From Azospirillum soli (GTDB taxonomy: Bacteria; Pseudomonadota; Alphaproteobacteria; Azospirillales; Azospirillaceae): a stretch of DNA of 60,066 nucleotides. Under the pieces are notes generated by a model. That model was given only the letters and a program-made list of their open reading frames with translations, was not told the origin of the DNA and did no database searches. Made by a program: the position numbers and the translations under genes. Below are positions 8,785 through 18,105 of the stretch, piece after piece (position 1 is the first letter of the stretch; each line of letters opens with the position of its first letter). The stretch covers positions 1-60,066 of the forward strand of contig NZ_JAGINQ010000032.1 in the NCBI RefSeq assembly GCF_017876165.1. The letters run 5' to 3'.

Positions 8785-10208
8785 TAGACGCTCCGTCCAA
8801 CGAGATGAAAGAGTGTGCGCACGAGGATCATCAGGTCCAGCCACAAGGACCAGTGATCGATGTACCAGAGGTCGAGGTCGATCCGCCGGCGCAGCCCCTC
8901 CGGCGTTTCCACACCGCCGCGGGCGCCGCTGATCTGGGCCAGCCCGGTCATGCCGGGCTTCACGCGGTGGCGCACCATGTATTCGCGCACCGCTTCGGAA
9001 AAGGCGGCGTCATGCTCGACCGCGTGGGGCCGAGGGCCGACCAGCGACATCTCGCCGCGCAGGACGTTGACCAGCTGCGGCAGCTCGTCGAGGCTGGTGC
9101 GGCGCAGCAGCCGGCCCACGCGGGTGACGCGCGGATCGTCGCGCTGCGCCGCCTTCACCGTTCCGGCGCGGCAGTCGGCCCAGCGCATGGAGCGGAACTT
9201 CAGCATCGTGAAGTGGGCGCTGCCCATGCCGCCGCGCGATTGCGGGAACAGGACCGGCCCCGGACTGTCCAGCTTGACGGCCAGCGCGATCAGCAGCATC
9301 AGCGGCATCAGCCCGACCAGCAGGCAAGCACCCACGACCAAGTCGAACACCCGTTTCAGAAGACGGTCGTTCGCGGTCAGCGACGTGCAGGCGACGACCT
9401 CCACGACGGGAAGGTCGTGAAGCACGGAGGCCCGCTTTAACGTCGTGTTCGGCGGCAGGATCGCGACTTCCAGCGGGAGGAAGCGCGTCGCCTCGGTGAA
9501 GGCCTCCATCTGCTCCTCGTCGTCGAGGGCGGGGGCCAGAAGCACCCGGTCGATGGACTGTTCAGCGCACAGGGAACGAACCCGCGCCACCGCCGAGGCC
9601 AGATCGGCGCCATTCCCCGGCTCGACCGGGAAGGTCTCCACAAGGTGCAGATTGAACGGGGCCAACAGCGGCTCCAACGTCCGGTGGCGTTGCAAGGACG
9701 CGATCACGATGACCCGTTCCCGCAGCCGTTCCGCAGCCCCCGGACCGCTCAGCCGGGTGTGCAGGGCGGCGCGGGCGAGCGCGAGCAGGCCGAGGCCCAG
9801 CATCAGCCAGAGGACCAGCCAGATGCGGGAATACCCCTCCGCCGTCTTGCTGATCACGCAGGCGACGAGAACGATGCTCCAGGCGATCACCCACGCCCCG
9901 AACAGCCGCGCCGCCCCGTTCCGGCCGGATTGCAGATTGCGCACATGATAGACGCGCAAGGCGCGCGCCGCGCCGGCGAAGGCCAGGGCCCCCAGCAGGA
10001 TCGGCAGCAGGTAGGCGCTGGGCGGCACCAGGGTGTCGTGCCGGAATTCGTAGGCGAGAGAAGCGGCGAGAATGATGAAGGCGACGTTGACGAGTTCGAA
10101 CCACAGAATGAGCAGTTCTTGCGAGAGCTGACGGCCGCGCCCAAAGTCCCGGCTCACGGAGTTCGACGTTGCGGCTTGGGCCGCCGTGTCATCCGGCACC
10201 ATGGTCAT
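8781..10208 (-). CDS. Undecaprenyl-phosphate sugar phosphotransferase (WbaP/ExoY type)
   Basis: This enzyme starts repeat-unit assembly by moving a sugar-1-phosphate from a UDP-sugar to undecaprenyl phosphate. The first half holds several hydrophobic membrane segments and a CoA-binding-like region. The C-terminal catalytic domain begins at KRVFDLVVG and shows SPGPVLFPQSR, FRSMR, TSLDELPQL, LVGPRP and KPGMTGLAQISG. The ATG at 10208 is preferred over TTG at 10229 because AGGAAAG precedes it at good spacing; this gives 475 residues. The stop overlaps the next gene's start, so initiation enzyme, glycosyltransferase and Wzc are probably one operon. Which sugar is transferred cannot be read from sequence. 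Confidence 0.92.
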   Translation of the reverse strand: MTMVPDDTAAQAATSNSVSRDFGRGRQLSQELLILWFELVNVAFIILAASLAYEFRHDTLVPPSAYLLPILLGALAFAGAARALRVYHVRNLQSGRNGAARLFGAWVIAWSIVLVACVISKTAEGYSRIWLVLWLMLGLGLLALARAALHTRLSGPGAAERLRERVIVIASLQRHRTLEPLLAPFNLHLVETFPVEPGNGADLASAVARVRSLCAEQSIDRVLLAPALDDEEQMEAFTEATRFLPLEVAILPPNTTLKRASVLHDLPVVEVVACTSLTANDRLLKRVFDLVVGACLLVGLMPLMLLIALAVKLDSPGPVLFPQSRGGMGSAHFTMLKFRSMRWADCRAGTVKAAQRDDPRVTRVGRLLRRTSLDELPQLVNVLRGEMSLVGPRPHAVEHDAAFSEAVREYMVRHRVKPGMTGLAQISGARGGVETPEGLRRRIDLDLWYIDHWSLWLDLMILVRTLFHLVGRSVY

Positions 10209-10363
10209 GGAAACCACTTTCCTGCCCAAGAGGTGGATCGAGATACATCCCTGCCGTTCATTTGCGCCACAATGATGAGAAGCAAGCCGATCCGCACTCG
10301 CAAAACGGCGGCAAATTCACGACCATCACCACCACCACGTATTGTCTGAATGGCAAACGCACT

Positions 10364-10377
10364 CTTGAATAGTCAAG
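10364..10377. promoter_or_regulatory. Small inverted repeat upstream of the sugar-transferase operon
   Basis: CTTGA-ATAG-TCAAG is a perfect 5-bp inverted repeat in the AT-richer gap between the sugar transferase (starts 10208, minus) and the upstream gene's stop (10408). It could be an operator for the minus-strand operon. I see no convincing -35/-10 pair, so this is only a candidate. Confidence 0.25.
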
Positions 10378-10407
10378 GGTCTTGCGACACACGGCACGCC
10401 CGCCCGT

Positions 10408-11583
10408 TCAGAATTCTCCCTTTGCGTGAAAAGCCAGAGTCCGCATGAGAATCCGGCCGATCCGCACACCGTAGTAAAGTGGATAAAGTGGTGGGGGAAG
10501 GTGTATTATTTTCCGGTCATCGGCGGTCGGCCGCAGATGGCGGTTGAGCACGGCACGACGGGCAGCGACGCGGCTGTGCATCCACAGGTCCCAGCCGACC
10601 GCCCGAGACAGCCCTATCCGGTATTGGGCAACCCCCGAGGCCAGCGGCGGGCAGGCGGTCACCAACGGCGTGACGAGCGCCGCCGGGCGGGCCACCCCGT
10701 CCAGCAACCGCTGGTCCCCGGCCAACGGTTCGGGCAGCGGCGCGTCCAGCAGACGGTGGGCGAGCAGCGCACCCAGCGCCAGATGCCGCTCACACCCCAA
10801 TCGGCGCGCCAGATCCAGAGCGACGTTCCAATTCATCTCCGGATGCCGGGCGGCGGCGGCCATGTCGGTTAGCCAGACGATCCGTTCCCAGAAATGCTTC
10901 CAGCCGTGGAAGGCGGCGTAGACGACCGCCGCTTCGCGCGACAGGGACCGCACGCCGTGACGGCCGATGCGCAGTTCGACTGCCATGTCGAACGGCCGGT
11001 CGAGCGGAAACAGGCGCGGGTCGTCGGCGAGTTCGCCGTGCACTTCCAGCGGGGCCGGCAAGGTGGGGCCGCGAAAGATCGACACGGGCGGCGGATGGGG
11101 GTTGTCGGGGCCATCCTCCCGAAACAGGACCCGCGTGAAACCCAGGGGAGCCAACGCCGCCGGCGCATCCTCCAGCGCGTCGCGCGGTATCAGCACGTCC
11201 AGGTCCAGGGCATCGCGGGCGGCGACGCCGCCGTGCAGCAGGGCGCCCACCGCCACCCCCTTCAGCGCGACATGAGGGATGCCGGCGGCGGACAGGGTGT
11301 TTCCGATGTTTCCAAGCTCCGCCGCCATCCGCAACAGACGCGTGCCGCGACGCCGGCGCAAGGCGGCCAGTTCATCGCGAAACGTCTCGGGTAGGGACAG
11401 GTCGTCCTTCACGTCGCCCGACAGGGTAAGGGCGACGCGATGATGCTGGATCATGTCCAGGACCATGCGCTGGACCGCCGGGTCGGCGATGTCCGGGGGC
11501 AGCGGAACGCCGGCCGGAACCGGTTTCAGCCGGTCCAGAAGCCACGCCGTCACGGGCGGCATTGCGTCGCGCGGAACCGTCAT
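10408..11583 (-). CDS. Nucleotidyltransferase-like protein of polysaccharide loci
   Basis: This is a soluble protein of about 391 residues. Its centre, GIPHVALKGVAVGALLHGG followed by RDALDLDVLIPRD, has the layout of the uncharacterised nucleotidyltransferase family (NTP_transf_5): a lysine-glycine element, then a D-x-D pair that would bind metal. Such genes often sit in exopolysaccharide clusters; a substrate is not known. The ATG at 11583 overlaps the upstream membrane protein's stop as ATGA, which decides the start. A longer open frame reaching 12207 is a shadow of that upstream gene. It ends about 200 bp before the sugar-transferase gene. Confidence 0.65.
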   Translation of the reverse strand: MTVPRDAMPPVTAWLLDRLKPVPAGVPLPPDIADPAVQRMVLDMIQHHRVALTLSGDVKDDLSLPETFRDELAALRRRRGTRLLRMAAELGNIGNTLSAAGIPHVALKGVAVGALLHGGVAARDALDLDVLIPRDALEDAPAALAPLGFTRVLFREDGPDNPHPPPVSIFRGPTLPAPLEVHGELADDPRLFPLDRPFDMAVELRIGRHGVRSLSREAAVVYAAFHGWKHFWERIVWLTDMAAAARHPEMNWNVALDLARRLGCERHLALGALLAHRLLDAPLPEPLAGDQRLLDGVARPAALVTPLVTACPPLASGVAQYRIGLSRAVGWDLWMHSRVAARRAVLNRHLRPTADDRKIIHLPPPLYPLYYGVRIGRILMRTLAFHAKGEF

Positions 11584-12989
11584 GAAAGCGCCGCCTGGGA
11601 TAAGGAATTTTCGCGCGCCACGCCGCCATTCTCCTGCGCCCACCACCGAGACCGCCTGACCTCCGCCCGGCCGACGCCCAAACCAAGCAGAGCCATCCAC
11701 AGGAAGGTGACGGCCGGAATCTGCGCGACGAAATCGAGGGTCGAATGCAGGGCGATCTGCAGCGTGCCGGCCAGCGCCAAAGCACAGAATATGCGTGCGT
11801 CCCGCTGGCGGGCCAATCCGATCATGACCCGCAGGATCAGCCAGAACAGCGCGGCCAGCAAGGCCGCCGCCGCGGGCAGGCCCAATTCCAGCGCCAGTTC
11901 GATGTAGGTGTTGTGAACCTCGGTCCACACCGTGTTCTGCGCCGGCGTGCGCAACTCCTGCATGAGATGCGGGAAGGCGCCGAGGCCGTGCCCCAGCCAC
12001 GGCCGCTCGGCCAGCGCGCCCAGCGCCAGCCTGTAGACCTGCAGGCGGTCGGAGCCGAGTTCGACCATGGTCTCGGACAGGGAGACCGTCGCGCCCCACG
12101 CCGCGATGAACAGCAGGCACAGCGCCGCGATGCCGGCGACGGCGCCGGGACGCGCCCGCCCGCCGCGCGATGCCGCCAGCGCCGTGGCAAACACGATCAG
12201 CCCGCACAGCGTCGCCATGATCCCGGCGCGGGAATCCGAGGCCAGCTGGGACAGGGCGATGAGGACGGCGACCAGCGCGAACAGAGCGGTGCGCCGTTTC
12301 AGGTGCCGCACAAGCACCGCCGGGCGCAACCGTTCCCCTTCCAGCCGCCGGGCGACCGCCGCCAGGGCGCAGAGCAGGCTGAGGCCCGCGAACGCCGCGT
12401 AGCTGTTGCGGTTGACGAAGGTTCCGGTCAGATAGCCCTCATAGGCCCATTTCCGGTACCAGAGGATTGTCTCGGCCCCGGACAGGTGGACCACCAGGGC
12501 GTAGAGCGCGTAAAGGCCGCCCGCCGCCGCCAGTATGTCCAGCAACCGCTCCGCCCGGCGCCGCGACAGTGCGTGGTTCAGGACCAGCCAGAAGACGAGC
12601 GCATAACCGGTCAGGCGCAGCAGCCCGGTCCCCGTGGCGTAGGGGGCGATGGAAACGGTGTTGGCGCCCGCAACGCCGTGGTCCCGCGCCACCGCCCACA
12701 GCGGGTGCGCCCAGTGCGGGTGCGCCCAGTGTGCCGGCAGGCCCGGCCAGCCTTGCGCGGCGGCCCACAGCAGCACTCCCGCGAACAGGATCAACGCCGG
12801 CGACAAGGGCGCCAGCGGCAGGGTCGGCGGCATCACGCTGCGCTGCCGGATGAGCGGCCAGACGAGACCCAGCAACCCCAGCACGGAGATGGCGATGGTC
12901 CAGGACAAGGGCCGATTCAAACCGAGCGGCAGCGGCGCAACCGCGAGTACGCAGGCCGTGACATAAAAATGAGCGTAACGAGCCGTCAA
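11580..12989 (-). CDS. O-antigen ligase/polymerase-like membrane protein (Wzy_C)
   Basis: This multi-spanning inner-membrane protein carries hydrophobic helices throughout. It also has the Wzy_C/WaaL-type region with NRNSYAAFAG, DSRAG, a periplasmic loop RPWLGHGLGAF and the conserved EVHNTYIELALELG. Such proteins join lipid-linked repeat units or ligate chains to an acceptor. A second polymerase-like gene lies at 22859, so this copy may be the ligase or may act on a second polymer. The open frame reaches 13097, but the first 36 residues do not look like a membrane-protein N-terminus; TTG at 12989, just before the first helix, is my tentative start. It is divergent from wecB. Confidence 0.8.
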   Translation of the reverse strand: MTARYAHFYVTACVLAVAPLPLGLNRPLSWTIAISVLGLLGLVWPLIRQRSVMPPTLPLAPLSPALILFAGVLLWAAAQGWPGLPAHWAHPHWAHPLWAVARDHGVAGANTVSIAPYATGTGLLRLTGYALVFWLVLNHALSRRRAERLLDILAAAGGLYALYALVVHLSGAETILWYRKWAYEGYLTGTFVNRNSYAAFAGLSLLCALAAVARRLEGERLRPAVLVRHLKRRTALFALVAVLIALSQLASDSRAGIMATLCGLIVFATALAASRGGRARPGAVAGIAALCLLFIAAWGATVSLSETMVELGSDRLQVYRLALGALAERPWLGHGLGAFPHLMQELRTPAQNTVWTEVHNTYIELALELGLPAAAALLAALFWLILRVMIGLARQRDARIFCALALAGTLQIALHSTLDFVAQIPAVTFLWMALLGLGVGRAEVRRSRWWAQENGGVARENSLSQAALS

Positions 12990-13147
12990 CGAATCGAGCC
13001 CACGGTTTGGTGCAGTGCGTATCCTGATTAGAACAGAGCTGCGCCAGTGACAAGCGATCACGCTTGCCGGAGTAGATTGCACGCGCTCGGATATCACGAT
13101 ACCAAGGAGCCGCTATCGGTCCGTGCATTGGCCTTCTGGAGACGGAT

Positions 13148-14263
13148 TTGCGGGAGAGTCAACGAAAGGTCGTCTGTGTCATCGGCACCCGGCCGGAGGC
13201 GATCAAGATGGCCCCCGTCATCCAACGGCTGGGCCGGGAAGCGTGGGCCGACCTGACCGTGGTGGCCACCGCGCAGCACCGGGAATTGATGGATCAGGTG
13301 CTGCCGCTGTTCGGCATCACGCCCGATCTCGACCTCGACCTGATGCGGCACGACCAGTCGCTGGCCGATTTCTCCGCGCGCGCCCTCCAGGCGATGGACG
13401 GGGTGCTGGCCGACGTCGCGCCCGACCTGCTGCTGGCGCAGGGCGACACCAGCACGGTGCTGGCCGGGGCCATGGCCGCCTTCTACCGCCGGATTCCCTT
13501 CGCCCATGTGGAGGCCGGCCTGCGCAGCGGCGACATGGACAACCCCTTCCCCGAGGAGTTCAACCGCCGCGCCGCCTCGATGGTGGCGTCCATCCATTTC
13601 GCGCCGACCGAGGAAGCGCGCGGCAACCTGCTGGCCGAAGGGATCGCCGGCGAGCGGATCGCCGTGACCGGCAACACCGTGATCGACAGCCTGCTGGAAA
13701 CCGCGCGGGACGACCTGCCGCTGCCCGTCGCCGTTCCCGCCGGCCGGCGGCTGCTGCTGGTCACCGCCCACCGGCGCGAGAATTTCGCCGGCCCGATGGC
13801 CGGGATCTGCTCGGCGGTCGCCCGCATCGTCGCCGACTTCCCGGACGTCGAGGTGATCTGGCCGCTGCATCCCAACCCGAACGTCTCCGGCCTCGTGCGT
13901 GACGCGCTGGGCCGTACGCCGCGCGTGCATCTGTGCGCGCCGCTGGACTATCGTGCCTTCTGCGCGACGCTGAAACGCTGCACGCTGGTGCTGACCGATT
14001 CCGGCGGTCTGCAGGAGGAGGCGCCCGCGCTGGCCAAGCCGCTGCTGGTCCTGCGCGACGTGACCGAGCGGCCGGAGGCCGTCGCCGCCGGGGTCGCCCG
14101 GCTGGTCGGCGCCCACCCGAACCGCATCCACGCCGAGGCGTCGCGGCTGCTGTCCGACCCCGCGGCCTATGCGGCGATGGCGAGCGGCGTGTCGCCTTAC
14201 GGCGATGGCCGGGCGGCGGAACGGATCGTCGCCGTGCTGCGCGACCGCTTCGCCGTGCACTGA
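13148..14263 (+). CDS. wecB: UDP-N-acetylglucosamine 2-epimerase (non-hydrolysing)
   Basis: WecB interconverts UDP-GlcNAc and UDP-ManNAc, the first step toward ManNAc and ManNAcA in surface polymers. The N-terminus has GTRPEAIKMAPV, the middle EAGLRSGD and TAHRREN, and the C-terminus DSGGLQEEAPAL with RDVTERPEA, all typical of this GT-B-fold family. At 371 residues it is full length. Translation starts at TTG 13148 after GGAGAC, the only reasonable start. It heads a plus-strand series running to 26563 and is divergent from the ligase-like gene, so the 158-bp gap must hold two promoters. WecC at 25274 would use its product. Confidence 0.95.
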   Translation: MRESQRKVVCVIGTRPEAIKMAPVIQRLGREAWADLTVVATAQHRELMDQVLPLFGITPDLDLDLMRHDQSLADFSARALQAMDGVLADVAPDLLLAQGDTSTVLAGAMAAFYRRIPFAHVEAGLRSGDMDNPFPEEFNRRAASMVASIHFAPTEEARGNLLAEGIAGERIAVTGNTVIDSLLETARDDLPLPVAVPAGRRLLLVTAHRRENFAGPMAGICSAVARIVADFPDVEVIWPLHPNPNVSGLVRDALGRTPRVHLCAPLDYRAFCATLKRCTLVLTDSGGLQEEAPALAKPLLVLRDVTERPEAVAAGVARLVGAHPNRIHAEASRLLSDPAAYAAMASGVSPYGDGRAAERIVAVLRDRFAVH

Positions 14264-14307
14264 TCCCCGTTCAGCGATACCCGTTCCGAACCGGAGCTTT
14301 CCCCCCA

Positions 14308-16470
14308 ATGTTGCAGGTTTGCCAGAATTACCGGTCCGGCGCGGTCGAACTGCGCGAGGTCGCATCCCCCGCGCTGCGCGACGGCGGCATCCTCGTGAAG
14401 ACCGCCATCAGCGTCATCTCTCCGGGCACCGAGGGCATGAAGGTGCGCGAGGCCAGGATGAACCTGCTGGAAAAGGCCCGCGCCCGCCCGGATCAGGTCG
14501 CGAAGGTGCTGGACACGGTGCGCCAGCAGGGGATGCGCGCGGCCTATCAGAAGGTGATGAACCGCCTGGATTCCCTGACGCCGCTGGGCTACGCGCTGTC
14601 GGGCACGGTGCTGGCGGTCGGGGCCGGGGCGGAGGAGTTCCACGTCGGCCAGCGCGTCGCCTGTGCCGGGGCGGGCTTCGCCAACCACGCCGAGATCGTC
14701 TTCGTGCCGAAGAACCTCGCCGTGCCCGTCCCGCCGGCCCTGGGGGACGAGGCCGCAGCCTTCGCCACGCTGGGCGCCATCGCGCTGCACGGCCTGCGGC
14801 AGGGCGGCCTGCAACTGGGCGAGACGGCCTGCGTGGTCGGGCTGGGGCTGGTTGGGCAGCTTCTGGCGCAGCTGCTCCGCGCGTCGGGCGTGGCGGTCCT
14901 GGGCGTCGATCCGTCGGAGGAGCGCTGCCGGTTGGCCGAGCGGCATGGTGTGCGCAAGGCGGTGTCCCCGGACGATGCCTCGGCCAAGGCGGCGCTGAGG
15001 GCGATGACCGGCGGGGTGGGCGCCGATTGCGTGTTCCTGACTGCCGCCAGCGACGGCAACGGCCCACTGGAGCTGGCCGTCGATCTGGCGCGCGAGCGTG
15101 GCCGGGTGGTGGTGGTTGGCAAGACCAAGCTGGACCTGCCCTACGTCGATTGCTTCCGCAAGGAGGTGGAGGTCCGCTTCTCCCGCTCCTACGGGCCGGG
15201 GCGCTACGACCCGACCTACGAGACGAGGGGCATCGACTATCCCATCGACTATGTCCGCTGGACCGAGCGGCGCAACCTTTCGGCCTTCCTCGATCTGGCG
15301 GCGTCGGGGGCGGTCGATCCGTTGCCGCTGGTCGGCGCGGAGTTCCCCTTCACCGAGGCGGTGGCCGCCTACGAGGCGCTGCGCGAGGGGCGGCTGCCCG
15401 GCCTCGGCGCGCTGTTCCGGCACGCGGACAAGGCGACGGCCGAAACGCCCGCCGCCCCTGCCGTGCCTGCCCAGACGCGGACGGGGGAGGTCGCGGTCGG
15501 GGCCATCGGGGCCGGCAACTACGCCAGCAGCATGCTGTTCCCCGCACTGCGGGGCATGGCCGGCGTCCGGCTGGCCGCCGTCGCCACGGCGAGCGGCCTG
15601 ACCGCCGCCGACGCCGCCCGCAAGTTCGGCTTCGCCCGCCATGGCGCCGACAGCGCGGCGATCCTGGATGACCCGGCCATCGACGCGGTGGTGATCGCCA
15701 CCCGCCACGCCGCCCACCCCCGGCTGGTCGCGGCCGGGCTGGCGGCGGGCAAGGCGGTCTTCGTCGAAAAGCCGCTGGCCATCGACGCGGCCGGCACGGC
15801 GCTGGTCGAGGAGGCGGCGCGGAGCGCGCCGGGCGGCGCGCGGCTGCTGGTCGGCTTCAACCGCCGCTTCTCCCCCTGCATCGCGGCGGTCAAGGAACGC
15901 TTCACCGCCGGGGCCGGCCCCCTGGCAATGGTCTTCCGGGTCCACGCCGGCGCGCTCGACCCCACGGCGTGGCAGCGCTCCGCCGAGGAGGGCGGGCGGT
16001 TCGTGGGCGAGGCCGGACACTTCCTGGACGTCTTCGCCTTCCTGACCGGCTCGTCCCCGGTGGCGGTCACGGCGTCGCGTCTGCGCCCGACGGGCACCGG
16101 CGCGGCCATGGGCGACGAGACCGACAACCTGTCGGTGGTGGTCGATTACGCGGACGGCTCGACCGGGACGCTGCTCTACCTGACCCAGGGCGGCAGCACC
16201 ACGCCGAAGGAGCGGCTGGAGGTCTTCGGCCAGGGCCGCACCGTGACGATGGACAATTTCGAGACGGTCACCGTGCACGAGGGCGCCGCGAAGCCGAAGA
16301 CGCGCCGGATCGGCGGCGGCAAGGGGCAGGCCGCCCAGATGGCCGCCTTCATCGCCGCCTGCCGCGACGGCGCGGCCATGCCGATCCCGGTCGCCTGCCT
16401 GCTGGAAACCACCCGCCTGACGCTGGCCGCCGTGGAAAGCGCGACCAACCGGCGCACCGTCGTGCTGTAG
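14308..16470 (+). CDS. Two-domain oxidoreductase: MDR dehydrogenase plus Gfo/Idh/MocA
   Basis: About 720 residues contain two enzymes in series. Residues 1 to about 375 are a zinc-less-looking MDR (alcohol-dehydrogenase-like) domain with nucleotide-binding VVGLGLVGQLLAQLL. After a short Ala/Pro linker comes a Gfo/Idh/MocA domain with GAIGAGNYASSM and the EKPL motif (VFVEKPLAID), then a C-terminal substrate-binding fold with EGGRFVGEAGHFLD. Such fusions are common in bacterial polysaccharide clusters and probably oxidise or epimerise a sugar or nucleotide sugar; the true substrate is unknown. The ATG at 14308 is used although an open frame begins earlier, inside wecB. It follows wecB by 44 bp. 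Confidence 0.88.
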   Translation: MLQVCQNYRSGAVELREVASPALRDGGILVKTAISVISPGTEGMKVREARMNLLEKARARPDQVAKVLDTVRQQGMRAAYQKVMNRLDSLTPLGYALSGTVLAVGAGAEEFHVGQRVACAGAGFANHAEIVFVPKNLAVPVPPALGDEAAAFATLGAIALHGLRQGGLQLGETACVVGLGLVGQLLAQLLRASGVAVLGVDPSEERCRLAERHGVRKAVSPDDASAKAALRAMTGGVGADCVFLTAASDGNGPLELAVDLARERGRVVVVGKTKLDLPYVDCFRKEVEVRFSRSYGPGRYDPTYETRGIDYPIDYVRWTERRNLSAFLDLAASGAVDPLPLVGAEFPFTEAVAAYEALREGRLPGLGALFRHADKATAETPAAPAVPAQTRTGEVAVGAIGAGNYASSMLFPALRGMAGVRLAAVATASGLTAADAARKFGFARHGADSAAILDDPAIDAVVIATRHAAHPRLVAAGLAAGKAVFVEKPLAIDAAGTALVEEAARSAPGGARLLVGFNRRFSPCIAAVKERFTAGAGPLAMVFRVHAGALDPTAWQRSAEEGGRFVGEAGHFLDVFAFLTGSSPVAVTASRLRPTGTGAAMGDETDNLSVVVDYADGSTGTLLYLTQGGSTTPKERLEVFGQGRTVTMDNFETVTVHEGAAKPKTRRIGGGKGQAAQMAAFIAACRDGAAMPIPVACLLETTRLTLAAVESATNRRTVVL

Positions 16471-16482
16471 GCGCGGGACCCC

Positions 16483-17118
16483 TTACGCCGGCCGCAGGAT
16501 GGCGTGATAGGTCGAGTGCTTGACCATCGTGGGCAGCGGCAGGATGCGGTTGAACCACTCGCGCGTGCCGTATTCCACTTCGTCCTCACGCAGGGCGAAC
16601 CCGTGGCGCGCGGCCAGCTGGCCCAGCAGCACGGGGTCGATCCAGCAGACGTGTTCGACGTTGCTCTGCACCCGCCCGCGCACCACGGCCTTGGCGATGT
16701 GCCGCCAGTACCAGGGATTGGGCGTGGTCACGAGCAGCATTCCGCCGGGGCTCAGATGGCGGCGGCACGACTTAAGGAATCCCCCGGTGTTGTCGAGATG
16801 TTCGATGACGTCGCCCGCGACGATGACGTCGAACGTCTCCCCCAGGTCGAAGTCGCAGGCATCGCCGATGAGGACGTTGAACCCGTTCTCGCGCAGGAAG
16901 GCGACGCCCGCCTCGTCATAGTCCAGCCCGACGACACTTTTGGCGGCCTGGGTCAGCGCCCGGTGCACCCAGTACGGGCTTTTGAACTTCTCCCGGTCAT
17001 GCTCCACGCAACCGATGTCCAGCACGCGCTTGCCTGTGACCAGCTTGGTGAAGAAGCGGATGCGGTGATCGGACCAGGCGATGTCGGGGGAGAGGCCGCA
17101 CCCGGACGTGGCGCCCAT
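16483..17118 (-). CDS. Class I SAM-dependent methyltransferase
   Basis: A soluble methyltransferase of about 211 residues. It has the AdoMet-binding motif VLDIGC near residue 25, GLDYDEAG as the acidic strand-2 element, GDACDFDL, IVAGDVIEHLDN as motif IV, and LSPGGMLLVTTPN as the post-IV strand. It probably methylates a glycan or glycolipid given its position in the polysaccharide locus, but the substrate is not visible. It is the only minus-strand gene between wecB and wecC. Upstream in-frame starts exist (ATG at about 17184 and beyond) and no Shine-Dalgarno sequence decides between them; 17118 keeps the domain complete. Confidence 0.8.
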   Translation of the reverse strand: MGATSGCGLSPDIAWSDHRIRFFTKLVTGKRVLDIGCVEHDREKFKSPYWVHRALTQAAKSVVGLDYDEAGVAFLRENGFNVLIGDACDFDLGETFDVIVAGDVIEHLDNTGGFLKSCRRHLSPGGMLLVTTPNPWYWRHIAKAVVRGRVQSNVEHVCWIDPVLLGQLAARHGFALREDEVEYGTREWFNRILPLPTMVKHSTYHAILRPA

Positions 17119-17309
17119 TTGAATTGTCGAGGATTGCTGCACGGCACGACCGAAAACTGCGGAAGAGCGGGCGCACCCTATCATGGGGGAGTGTTGGATC
17201 GAAAGTCTTTCGCGTGACACGGCGCATCGGTTCCGGCCCAACCCTGCCCCGTATACATCGCCGCGCAAATTGCAGGCGCGCTTGCTCGCGCGAAGCGGTA
17301 TACAGGGCC

Positions 17310-18092
17310 ATGCCTCCCAGCACGTCTCGCCCTCCCCGGCACGGACCCAAACTCGTTTCCGCCCTCGTCAGCGTCACGCTCGGCCTGCTGGCCATCGGCC
17401 TTGCCGTGCCGCGCCTGTACGCCGAAACGGCGACGCTGATCGGGCAGGCGGCCATCGGCGAGGCGCAGCGGAAAAGCCGGGCGCAGGCGCCGGACGCCAT
17501 CGATCAGGACAGGATCAGGCCGGACGAGATGAGGGATGTCGCCGCCCTGCTCGACGGTGCTGCAAGGATGAGCGGGTCGCCCATGGCCCACAGCCTTGCC
17601 GGCCAAGCCCGCCTTCTCACCGCCGACCACGCCGTCCGGACCGGCCAGCCGGCGGCGGCGAGCGTCGAGGCGGCCGTCGCCGGCCTGAGCGCCGCGGTGG
17701 CGGCGAACCCGGCCGACCCCTATGTCTGGGCGCGCCTGACCCACGCGGAATACCGCGCCGGCCGCCCCACGGCTGCCGCCAGCGCATGGCACATGTCGGT
17801 GCTCACCGGCCCGTACCATCCCGACCTGATGGAGCTTCGGCTGATCCAGGGCTGGGGCCTCCAGGACTGGCTCGAACCGCCCGCCCGCGCCGCCTTCGAG
17901 GAACAGGTCATGCTCTACTGGCGGCTGGACCCCGGCGAGACGACGCTGTTCGCCCATCGCCACGGGGCCGAGGCGCTGCTGCGGCGCCTGTTGAGCGGCG
18001 ATCCGGAGGCGCTGGACGAATTCAACCTCCGCTACGACAGCATCCCGTCCGCCAGCGCCCCCTCCGCCAGCGCCGGCAGCGCGCGCCCGTGA
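17310..18092 (+). CDS. Membrane-anchored TPR-like protein of unknown function
   Basis: A protein of 260 residues with one N-terminal hydrophobic segment (residues about 12-32), probably a signal anchor placing the rest in the periplasm. The remainder is helical and Ala-rich, with spacing like degenerate TPR repeats (PYVWARLTHAEYRAGRP, then SVLTGPYHPDLMELRL). I do not recognise a named family. It lies 13 bp before the flippase gene and is probably cotranscribed with it, so a role in assembly or export is possible. ATG 17310 follows AGGG; the longer open frame from 17124 lacks a ribosome site and overlaps the divergent methyltransferase's upstream region. Confidence 0.7.
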   Translation: MPPSTSRPPRHGPKLVSALVSVTLGLLAIGLAVPRLYAETATLIGQAAIGEAQRKSRAQAPDAIDQDRIRPDEMRDVAALLDGAARMSGSPMAHSLAGQARLLTADHAVRTGQPAAASVEAAVAGLSAAVAANPADPYVWARLTHAEYRAGRPTAAASAWHMSVLTGPYHPDLMELRLIQGWGLQDWLEPPARAAFEEQVMLYWRLDPGETTLFAHRHGAEALLRRLLSGDPEALDEFNLRYDSIPSASAPSASAGSARP

Positions 18093-18105
18093 CGCAGTCC
18101 GGCCC

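Noticed and set aside
11584..12207. Upstream extension of the nucleotidyltransferase-like frame
   Set aside because: The extension is a shadow of the membrane protein at 11580-12989; the ATGA overlap gives a natural start at 11583.
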